Shown here piece by piece: positions 6,244 through 11,535 of a stretch of DNA of 11,535 nucleotides; the first letter of the stretch is position 1; the number at the start of each line of letters is the position of its first letter. The stretch is from Candidatus Cloacimonadota bacterium (GTDB lineage: Bacteria > Cloacimonadota > Cloacimonadia > Cloacimonadales > TCS61). Made by a program: the position numbers and the translations under genes. The stretch covers positions 1-11,535 of the forward strand of contig JACNIV010000331.1 of NCBI GenBank assembly GCA_014382915.1, given 5' to 3'. The notes under the pieces were generated by a model, which saw only the letters and a program-made list of their open reading frames with translations, did not search any database and had not been told where the DNA came from.

Positions 6244-6648
6244 ATGAACAGAAACAGAAAAGTAGAACTCTCTACCATTGTTGGTAAGGGAAGTAAAGTA
6301 AAAGGTACTTTATTTGTTGAAGGTGGTGTTCGCATTGATGGAAAAGTAGAAGGTGTCATAGAATCGCACGGTTTTGTAACTATTGGTCTATCCGGGGTTG
6401 CCAATGCAAACATTAAAGCGGATGAGTGTCTGGTTTCCGGTAAAGTAGTGGGAAATATAGTCTGTGAGGATGCACTGGAGTTGGATAAAACCGCTGATCT
6501 TACTGGAGATATTATTGCCAAAGTCCTGAAGATTCATACAGGAGCTGTATTCAATGGCAATAGTTCTATGAAATCAGAGATCAAATCATCTTCTTTAAGA
6601 AAAATAATCCCGGTAAAGAATGTGGAAGAAACAAAAGATACTGAATAA
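6244..6648 (+). CDS. Bactofilin (polymer-forming cytoskeletal protein)
   Basis: Bactofilins form nucleotide-free filaments on the inner face of the membrane and place cell-wall enzymes. The 134-residue protein has a short polar N-terminus, a right-handed beta-helix core (about 9-105) with regular G-x-V/I turns (IVGKGSKVKGTLFVEGGV, IDGKVEGVIES, VSGKVVGNI, LTGDIIA), and a charged tail. Length and pattern fit family DUF583/bactofilin. GAGGA (6235-6239) overlapping the stop of the peptidase gene supports ATG 6244. It overlaps the following atpZ-like gene by 29 nt in another frame. The upstream M23 gene is its likely partner. Confidence 0.93.
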   Translation: MNRNRKVELSTIVGKGSKVKGTLFVEGGVRIDGKVEGVIESHGFVTIGLSGVANANIKADECLVSGKVVGNIVCEDALELDKTADLTGDIIAKVLKIHTGAVFNGNSSMKSEIKSSSLRKIIPVKNVEETKDTE

Positions 6649-6850
6649 AGAACTGTTGAAGTACTTTGGCCTGATAACACAATTAGGACTTTCTGTTATA
6701 ACATCTATCCTGATCTTTACTTTTGGCTTCATATACCTGGATAGAAAGCTTCATACTGAAAGCAAACTGATAATAATTGGTGTGATATTGGGAGTTATTG
6801 CAGGCATAGTGGCAGCATATAGATTGATTCGAAGATTTTATGAAAAATAA
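6620..6850 (+). CDS. AtpZ/AtpI-like small membrane protein of the ATP synthase operon
   Basis: The 76-residue protein has two transmembrane helices (about 19-37 and 50-66) joined by a short polar loop (YLDRKLHTES), and a basic end (RRFYEK). This size and G-x-x-x-G-rich second helix (IIGVILGVIAGIVAAY) match the AtpZ-like family found directly before atpI/atpB in many bacteria. A role in ion supply or in rotor assembly has been proposed for these families. The ATG lies inside the end of the bactofilin gene; no clear Shine-Dalgarno is seen, and an in-frame TTG at 6656 is an alternative that would shorten the overlap. Confidence 0.75.
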   Translation: MWKKQKILNKELLKYFGLITQLGLSVITSILIFTFGFIYLDRKLHTESKLIIIGVILGVIAGIVAAYRLIRRFYEK

Positions 6851-6866
6851 AAACTACTAACTAATT

Positions 6867-7244
6867 GTGGAAAATAGAAAATACGTTAAACGAATTCTGG
6901 TCATTATTCTCTTGACAAACATACTTGCAGCTTTGAGTTTGCCGTTGTTTTTCAGGGAAGCCCTGGGTTGGATTTTGGGTTCTACAGTCAGTGCAATAAA
7001 TTTTTTCTGGCTGGCTCATAATGTGAAAATGAGCTTAGATTTGCAACCAACGAAATCCAAACTGAACGCTGTGAAGGGAACTTACTTGCGATTATTGTTC
7101 CTTTTGATTTATTCGGTTCTGATCTTAAATTTTGTTAAACCGAATATTATAAGTTTCGGATTAGGGCTGTTGGCAGCTCAGATGGTGATATACCTGAATG
7201 AATTTGTAAAAAACTTGAAAAGAAGCAGGCTTTTCAGAGGGTAG
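6867..7244 (+). CDS. atpI: ATP synthase subunit I (AtpI-like)
   Basis: The product has 125 residues and four predicted transmembrane helices: about 9-28, 31-49, 74-91 and 94-112. It lies between the atpZ-like gene and atpB, the usual place of atpI. AtpI acts as a chaperone for c-ring assembly in several bacteria and was shown to matter for a Na+ c-ring in Acetobacterium woodii, which is relevant given the unusual c subunits downstream. The start is GTG at 6867 without a clear Shine-Dalgarno, so the exact start is uncertain. The stop is 1 bp from the atpB ATG. Confidence 0.75.
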   Translation: MENRKYVKRILVIILLTNILAALSLPLFFREALGWILGSTVSAINFFWLAHNVKMSLDLQPTKSKLNAVKGTYLRLLFLLIYSVLILNFVKPNIISFGLGLLAAQMVIYLNEFVKNLKRSRLFRG

Positions 7245-7245
7245 A

Positions 7246-8157
7246 ATGACGAAGAAAAAAAGCCCGATGCTAAGAATAATTTTGATATTTTTCGTTATCG
7301 AAATTATACTGGTTTTCTTGTCCGGGAATTTCAGTAAGCAACTGGAAATAGGATTTGAACACGGAAAATTCCGCATCAGGCATGTAGAAACAGAGTATAA
7401 CCTGCAGGAAAAAATAACCGAAGAATTCCAGATAGATGAGTATTATAAACAACATGGTGAAACACCCGAAATTTATGGAAGTGAAAAAATCTATAATACT
7501 TTCAAAAACATATTTGGTGTGGAAGGTGCTGTTGGAACATTCCAACTGCTGCGTATGCTGCTGATCGTAGATATTGTGCTTCTTCTCACAGCTCTTTTTA
7601 TCAGGAAAAACCTGGCTCGCCGCCCTGCAAAATCGCAAATCATTTTTGAATTAATATATACTTCTCTGGAAGAATTTGTTTCCGAAACCCTGGGAGAGGA
7701 TAAGGCTTATTATACGCCTTATATAGTTACGCTCTTCCTGTTCATCTGGGTTTGTAATATGGTTGGCATGATCCCGATTCCCGGATTTATGGAGCCAACC
7801 AGAAATTTGAATGTCCCGCTTAGCTTGGGATTTATGGTCGTAGTGGTGGTTCATTTTTCTGCTATTAAATTTAAAGGTGCCTGGAATCACCTGCAAAATT
7901 ATATTAATCCGGTAAAAAATCCCTTATTCCTTTTGGATATTGTGGGAGAAGTATCTAAAGTTGTTTCGATCTCTTTCCGTCTTTTTGGAAATATTCTGGG
8001 TGGAGCGATCATTATCCTGGTTGTATCTTCCCTGGTGAGTTTCGTTGTCTTCCCGATAGGTTTGACTTTATTCTTTGGAATATTTGTAGGAACGATACAG
8101 GCATTTGTTTTTACAATGCTGGCATTAACATATATCAGTGTGGAAATAACGGAGTAA
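7246..8157 (+). CDS. atpB: F-type ATP synthase subunit a
   Basis: Subunit a forms the stator half-channels against the c-ring. The 303-residue protein carries the essential arginine R245 in SISFRLFGNILGG, with E235 ten residues before it and Q286 in the last helix (IQAFVFTML). NPVKNPLFLLDIVGEVSK and EPTRNLNVPLSL are typical family stretches. It is longer than the roughly 240-270 residues common elsewhere: residues 1-100 add an N-terminal hydrophobic helix (about 9-26) and a charged soluble segment of about 70 residues before the canonical first helix (101-119). Bacteroidota-type a subunits also have long N-termini. AGAGGG precedes the ATG. Confidence 0.96.
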   Translation: MTKKKSPMLRIILIFFVIEIILVFLSGNFSKQLEIGFEHGKFRIRHVETEYNLQEKITEEFQIDEYYKQHGETPEIYGSEKIYNTFKNIFGVEGAVGTFQLLRMLLIVDIVLLLTALFIRKNLARRPAKSQIIFELIYTSLEEFVSETLGEDKAYYTPYIVTLFLFIWVCNMVGMIPIPGFMEPTRNLNVPLSLGFMVVVVVHFSAIKFKGAWNHLQNYINPVKNPLFLLDIVGEVSKVVSISFRLFGNILGGAIIILVVSSLVSFVVFPIGLTLFFGIFVGTIQAFVFTMLALTYISVEITE

Positions 8158-8160
8158 GAA

Positions 8161-8913
8161 ATGGCACTTTCGGTTGAGCATATTCAAATTGCAGCGTACC
8201 TGGGAGCAGGAATCTGCGTCGGAATTGGTGCTGTTACCACAGGAATTGGATCCGGTATAATTGCCGGAGAAGGTGCTTATGGAATCGTTAAGCAGCCCAA
8301 AGCAAATGAGCAAATATTCAGGACAATGCTGATAGGTCAGGCAGCTGCTCAAACTGCCGGTATTTTTGCTCTTGTAATTTCGATGCTGCTTATTTACGGC
8401 AGAGCAGATGCTCCTGAAGGCGGGTGGTTCAAAGCTGCAGCATATTTAGCTGCGGGCCTTGCTATGGGACTGGGTTCTGTAGGTCCATCTCTGGGAGCAG
8501 GATATGCAGGCGGGCAAGCTTGTAAATCTGTAGCAAGAATGCCTAAACACGGTAATGCGATCATGGGGAATATGCTTATCGGTCAGGCTCTGTCGCAAAC
8601 TTCTGCCATTTTTGCACTTGTTGTTGCTTTCCTGCTTATATATTCTGTACCCAATCAAGCAGCAGACATATCAATGGGCAGGATCATTGTTAAATCGGTT
8701 GCCTTGATCGCAGCAGGACTCTCAATTGGATTTGGTACATTAGGCCCAGGAACAGGTATTGGTTATGTGGCAGGAAAAGCCAGTGATATGATGGGAAGAT
8801 TTCCTAATGAAAAGCCCAAGATAATGAGAACAATGTTTTTGGGTGCGGCTGTTTCGGAATCGACAGCGATCTACTCACTGGTCGTGGCATTTTTATTAAT
8901 TTTCGCATTATAA
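8161..8913 (+). CDS. atpE: Triple-hairpin F-type ATP synthase c subunit with one ion-binding glutamate
   Basis: This 250-residue rotor subunit is a fusion of three c-type hairpins (about residues 9-79, 91-161 and 177-249), giving six membrane helices, against about 80 residues for a normal c. Each hairpin has the glycine-rich first helix (GAGICVGIGA, AAGLAMGLGS, AAGLSIGFGT), a polar loop with a basic-x-Pro (KQPK, RMPK, RFPN) and a second helix. The ion carboxylate is kept only in hairpin 3 (E233 in VSESTAIYSL). Hairpins 1 and 2 have Q64 (AAAQTAGIF) and Q146 (ALSQTSAIF) instead. The neighbouring ligand position on the first helices is S31, A113 and I200. It follows atpB by 3 bp with GGAG 6 nt before the ATG. 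Fused c subunits with lost carboxylates are known from V/A-type rotors and the A. woodii c1. No frameshift or stop is seen, so it looks functional. Confidence 0.93.
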   Translation: MALSVEHIQIAAYLGAGICVGIGAVTTGIGSGIIAGEGAYGIVKQPKANEQIFRTMLIGQAAAQTAGIFALVISMLLIYGRADAPEGGWFKAAAYLAAGLAMGLGSVGPSLGAGYAGGQACKSVARMPKHGNAIMGNMLIGQALSQTSAIFALVVAFLLIYSVPNQAADISMGRIIVKSVALIAAGLSIGFGTLGPGTGIGYVAGKASDMMGRFPNEKPKIMRTMFLGAAVSESTAIYSLVVAFLLIFAL

Positions 8914-8928
8914 TTTATGTAATAAATT

Positions 8929-8934
8929 GGAGGA
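8929..8934 (+). promoter_or_regulatory. Strong Shine-Dalgarno of the single-hairpin c gene
   Basis: GGAGGA ends 3 nt before ATG 8938 in an otherwise AT-only spacer. It is the best ribosome binding site in the cluster and stronger than the GGAG ahead of the triple-hairpin gene. This fits a need for more copies of the single-hairpin c per complex. Confidence 0.6.
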
Positions 8935-8937
8935 ATC

Positions 8938-9189
8938 ATGAATTTAACTTTAGCACAAGGAATCGTAAAAGCTTCTGCACTTCTGGGTGCCGGTCTATGT
9001 ATGGGAATGGGGGCTTTGGGACCTGGAGTCGGCGAAGGTTTCGTAGCAGGAAAAGCCTGTGAAGGTATTGCTCGCTCTCCCGAAAATGCAAGCCTTATCA
9101 CCAGGACGATGCTAGTAGGTCAGGCTGTATCTGAATCTACAGGTATTTATTCTCTGGTTATTGCTCTTCTGTTAATATTTTCTACGTAA
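8938..9189 (+). CDS. atpE: Single-hairpin F-type ATP synthase c subunit, Na+-type motif
   Basis: The product has 83 residues, two membrane helices and the conserved loop ARSPEN. The second helix carries V64, E66, S67, T68 and Y71 in AVSESTGIYSLVIALLL. This matches the sodium-binding set of the Ilyobacter tartaricus c (V63, E65, S66, T67, Y70). At the position of Ilyobacter Q32 there is E33 (GVGEG), as in the two-carboxylate Na+ motif described for Fusobacterium nucleatum. It is therefore probably a Na+-translocating rotor subunit. It lies 24 bp after the triple-hairpin gene and is most similar to hairpin 3 of that protein, suggesting origin by duplication. A 63-bp gap separates it from atpF. 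Confidence 0.95.
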   Translation: MNLTLAQGIVKASALLGAGLCMGMGALGPGVGEGFVAGKACEGIARSPENASLITRTMLVGQAVSESTGIYSLVIALLLIFST

Positions 9190-9203
9190 AAGAAGGCAAA
9201 ACA

Positions 9204-9227
9204 GGAAGGGAATAAAAACTCACTTCC
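9204..9227 (+). other. Weak stem-loop between the c and b genes
   Basis: GGAAG (9204-9208) and CTTCC (9223-9227) pair, with a few further pairs inside across mismatches and an A-rich loop. It sits in the 63-bp gap after the single c gene, the largest gap within the atp genes. No T-run follows, so it is not an intrinsic terminator. It could slow mRNA decay after atpE, but the stem is short and may be chance. Confidence 0.25.
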
Positions 9228-9252
9228 AAGCGAACACTAAACTGGAGATTTT

Positions 9253-9735
9253 ATGATAAGTATAAATTATGCTTTCATTCTGGTAATATTGAATTTTATT
9301 CTATTGCTAATTGTCTTGAATAAAATTCTTTATAAACCAATTAAGAAATTTTTGATAGAGCGTCAGAAAAAGATAGCTTCCGACATGGATAATGCAGAAG
9401 CTTCCAAACTGGAAGCTGAAAAACTAGTTCAGAAAAAGGAAGACGAACTGAAAGCATCGGCAGAAGATGTTAGAAAAATGAAAAAAGCTGCCAATCGAGA
9501 TGCTGCAAATCAGGCAGCAGATATTGTGAAAAATGCCAAAGATCAGGAAAAGAAAATTCTGAAGGATACAGAAGAACAACTGGTTCACGAAAAGAAAAAG
9601 GCGATGAAAGAGATCGAAAGTGACCTTACAGAAATGGTCACGAATCTTTCTGCGAAGTTCCTTTCTGAAAAAGTGAATGATAAAAATGACAGGAACTTAA
9701 TAAAGAAAATGCTTACAGAAAGAGAGAATAAGTGA
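9253..9735 (+). CDS. atpF: F-type ATP synthase subunit b
   Basis: Subunit b is the peripheral stalk. The 160-residue protein starts with one membrane helix (about 4-26, MISINYAFILVILNFILLLIV) and then LYKPIKKFLIERQKKI, the standard junction. A long charged, Ala/Lys/Glu-rich helical coiled coil follows (about 37-130). The C-terminus (LSAKFLSEKVND) contacts the delta subunit. Length is normal. Only one b gene is seen, so the stalk is presumably a homodimer. GGAGA lies shortly before the ATG. The stop overlaps the atpH start by 4 nt (GTGA). Confidence 0.95.
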   Translation: MISINYAFILVILNFILLLIVLNKILYKPIKKFLIERQKKIASDMDNAEASKLEAEKLVQKKEDELKASAEDVRKMKKAANRDAANQAADIVKNAKDQEKKILKDTEEQLVHEKKKAMKEIESDLTEMVTNLSAKFLSEKVNDKNDRNLIKKMLTERENK

Positions 9736-10268
9736 GAAACAAACTTATTGCTCAACGCTATTCTAAAGCAATTATTTTGAACATGGAGAAGAGACTACTG
9801 GATTCCCTTCTTGAAGATACTAATTCCTTAAAAACGATTTTTTCTCAAGATCCTTCTTTGATAAAATCTTTTGATTCATTTTTATATCCTCTTAAGAAAC
9901 GTATAGATTTAGCACTGGATGTGGCTGATAAACTTAATAATAAAAATATCTGGAAAAATCTTTTTCGAATATTGATAAAAAAACATAGATTCACGATCAT
10001 CCCGGATATCCTCATTGAATTAGAAGAAAAAATTCTCGATAGTAGAAATCAGATCAAAGTTTCACTGAAGATCGCACGTGAACAAACCGATAAAATCCTG
10101 AACGATATAGCAGAAGTGATAAAAGATATTTTAAAAAAGGATGTAATTTTGGATGTTAAAATAGATTCTTCAATAATCGGGGGATTTATTGCTCAAACAA
10201 ATTCCATATTAATCGACGGATCTATCAAAAACAGTTTAGATAGATTAGTAAAAATTAAAAATAAATGA
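9732..10268 (+). CDS. atpH: F-type ATP synthase subunit delta
   Basis: Delta (OSCP) joins the b stalk to the top of the alpha3-beta3 head. The 178-residue protein begins [13 protein letters not shown], the family's N-terminal helix. It ends with the OSCP signature [20 protein letters not shown] followed by IKNSLDRL. It is diverged and Lys/Ile-rich in the middle, as is common for this subunit. The start is GTG inside the end of atpF; AGAGAG upstream is a possible ribosome binding site. It ends 7 bp before atpA. Confidence 0.93.
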   Translation: MRNKLIAQRYSKAIILNMEKRLLDSLLEDTNSLKTIFSQDPSLIKSFDSFLYPLKKRIDLALDVADKLNNKNIWKNLFRILIKKHRFTIIPDILIELEEKILDSRNQIKVSLKIAREQTDKILNDIAEVIKDILKKDVILDVKIDSSIIGGFIAQTNSILIDGSIKNSLDRLVKIKNK

Positions 10269-10275
10269 GGACAGT

Positions 10276-11535
10276 ATGAAAATACAACCAGATGAAATAA
10301 GTGCAATACTAAAAGATAAAATCAATGATTTTAAATTTGAGATTGATATTGCTGAAACCGGAAAAGTAGTACAGGTTGGTGATGGAATTGCCCGTATTTA
10401 TGGAATGGATAATGTAATGGCGGGAGAAATGATCGAATTTCCCGGCGGTGTTGTGGGCATGGCTTTGAACCTGGAAGAAGATAATGTTGGGTGCATTATT
10501 TTTGGTGAAACCAGGAAGATCAAAGAAGGTGATATTGCCAAAAGAACCAAGAAAATTCTTCAGGTTCCGGTGGGTGAAGCAATGCTGGGACGTGTGGTGA
10601 ATTCACTTGGACAACCCATAGATGGTAAAGGTGAGATCAAAGCTAAAGAATATAAACCCGTCGAAAGGAAAGCCCTGGGTGTTATTCAAAGACAACCTGT
10701 GAAAGAACCTCTTCAGACAGGATTAAAAGCTATTGACTCTATGATACCGATTGGCAGAGGGCAGAGGGAACTTATTATTGGTGACAGACAGACGGGGAAA
10801 ACAGCTATTGCGATCGACACGATTATTAACCAGAAAGACACTGATGTGGTCTGTATTTATGTTGCGATTGGACAGAAAAAATCGTCTGTTGCAAAAATCG
10901 TGAAAATATTGGAATATCACGGAGTAATGGATTATACGATTATTGTTATGGCATCTGCTTCAGAATCAGCATCACTGCAATATCTGGCACCTTATACCGG
11001 ATGTACAATGGGTGAGTATTTCAGAGATATCAGCAAACATGCACTCATCATTTACGACGATCTTTCCAAACATGCTGTTTCCTACCGTGAATTATCACTT
11101 CTTCTAAGAAGGCCTCCCGGACGTGAAGCCTATCCCGGTGATGTTTTTTATCTGCATTCGCGTCTTTTAGAAAGAGCTTCCAAGCTGAATGAAGAACTGG
11201 GTGGAGGATCCTTAACTGCACTCCCTATTATTGAAACACAGGCTGATGACCTCACAGCCTATATTCCTACAAACGTTATTTCGATTACCGACGGACAGAT
11301 ATTTCTGAATAGCCGTTTATTCTATTCGGGAGTAAGACCTGCAATCAATGCCGGACTTTCGGTATCTCGTGTAGGCGGAAGCGCTCAGATAAAAGCAATG
11401 AGAAGCGTTATCGGTCAGTTACGTGTGGATCTGGCTCAGTATGCTGAACTGGAAGCTTTTGCCAAGTTCGGTTCTGAGCTTGATAAAGCTACACAAGCTC
11501 AGCTTCTCAGGGGTGAAAGGTTGGTCGAAATACTT
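10276..11535 (+). CDS. atpA: F-type ATP synthase subunit alpha (partial, cut by window end)
   Basis: Alpha is the non-catalytic nucleotide-binding subunit of the F1 head. The first 420 codons are present with no stop; family proteins have about 500 residues. The start ATG has GAGGA 5 nt upstream. The sequence shows the beta-barrel domain ([13 protein letters not shown]), the Walker A GDRQTGKT (169-176), the Walker [21 protein letters not shown], the signature [20 protein letters not shown] and the arginine finger R365 in [11 protein letters not shown]. No missing key residue is seen. In most operons gamma and then beta follow, beyond the window. Confidence 0.97.
   Translation, partial: MKIQPDEISAILKDKINDFKFEIDIAETGKVVQVGDGIARIYGMDNVMAGEMIEFPGGVVGMALNLEEDNVGCIIFGETRKIKEGDIAKRTKKILQVPVGEAMLGRVVNSLGQPIDGKGEIKAKEYKPVERKALGVIQRQPVKEPLQTGLKAIDSMIPIGRGQRELIIGDRQTGKTAIAIDTIINQKDTDVVCIYVAIGQKKSSVAKIVKILEYHGVMDYTIIVMASASESASLQYLAPYTGCTMGEYFRDISKHALIIYDDLSKHAVSYRELSLLLRRPPGREAYPGDVFYLHSRLLERASKLNEELGGGSLTALPIIETQADDLTAYIPTNVISITDGQIFLNSRLFYSGVRPAINAGLSVSRVGGSAQIKAMRSVIGQLRVDLAQYAELEAFAKFGSELDKATQAQLLRGERLVEIL

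Noticed and set aside
6912..6917. TTGACA as a -35 box for an internal atp promoter
   Set aside because: No -10-like hexamer lies 15-19 bp downstream and it is inside the atpI coding region.
8161..8913. Possibility that the triple c is an assembly artefact or broken gene
   Set aside because: The frame is uninterrupted, the three hairpins differ at many positions, linkers are distinct and the start has a ribosome binding site, so collapse or duplication error is unlikely.
9204..9227. Intrinsic terminator after the c genes
   Set aside because: No U-rich tract follows the short stem and the atp operon continues with atpF.

Overview
The window is a compact, AT-rich stretch of bacterial chromosome with no tRNA, rRNA, CRISPR array or insertion sequence that I can see. 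The proteins look like those of the Fibrobacterota-Chlorobiota-Bacteroidota (FCB) side of the tree. The main pointers are a primary-type sigma factor without region 1.1 whose region 2.4 reads WWIKQKILFALAEK, an RsmG with a GTGGGLPGIPL SAM loop, and the run parA-parB-M23-bactofilin-atp. A candidate lineage such as Cloacimonadota would fit, but that is inference and not established here.

Layout. (1) At 1-147 lie two consecutive small hairpins; the second is a perfect 11-bp palindrome. They precede a small unknown gene (148-735, +) with a caspase/CHAT-like His...Cys pattern. (2) At 768-3198 a minus-strand operon reads, in transcription order, acylphosphatase, LysM-LysM-M23 peptidase (NlpD-like), a short HspR-like MerR regulator, and a sigma-70 factor. 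(3) A 114-bp divergent intergenic region (3199-3312) holds promoter-like signals for both directions. (4) From 3313 to the window end every gene is on + and tightly packed: rsmG, parA, parB, a membrane-anchored M23 peptidase, a bactofilin, atpZ-like, atpI-like, atpB, a triple-hairpin atpE, a single-hairpin atpE, atpF, atpH and the first 420 codons of atpA. No gene-free stretch exceeds 150 bases.

How the genes fit together. The plus-strand cluster joins ribosome maturation (RsmG), origin segregation (ParAB), a cell-shape pair (M23 peptidase plus bactofilin) and the F-type ATP synthase in what looks like one long transcription unit. The minus-strand operon combines an envelope amidase-type factor with a transcription regulator and a sigma factor, which recalls the nlpD-rpoS arrangement of gammaproteobacteria.

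The most notable content is the ATP synthase rotor. Two different c subunits are encoded side by side. One has three fused hairpins and keeps the ion-binding glutamate only in the third; the first two carry Gln there. The other is an ordinary single hairpin with a sodium-type motif (ESTGIY) and a second carboxylate (E33). This predicts a mixed, probably Na+-translocating rotor with fewer ion sites than hairpins. It is similar in concept to the Acetobacterium woodii hybrid rotor but has a three-hairpin rather than a two-hairpin fused subunit.
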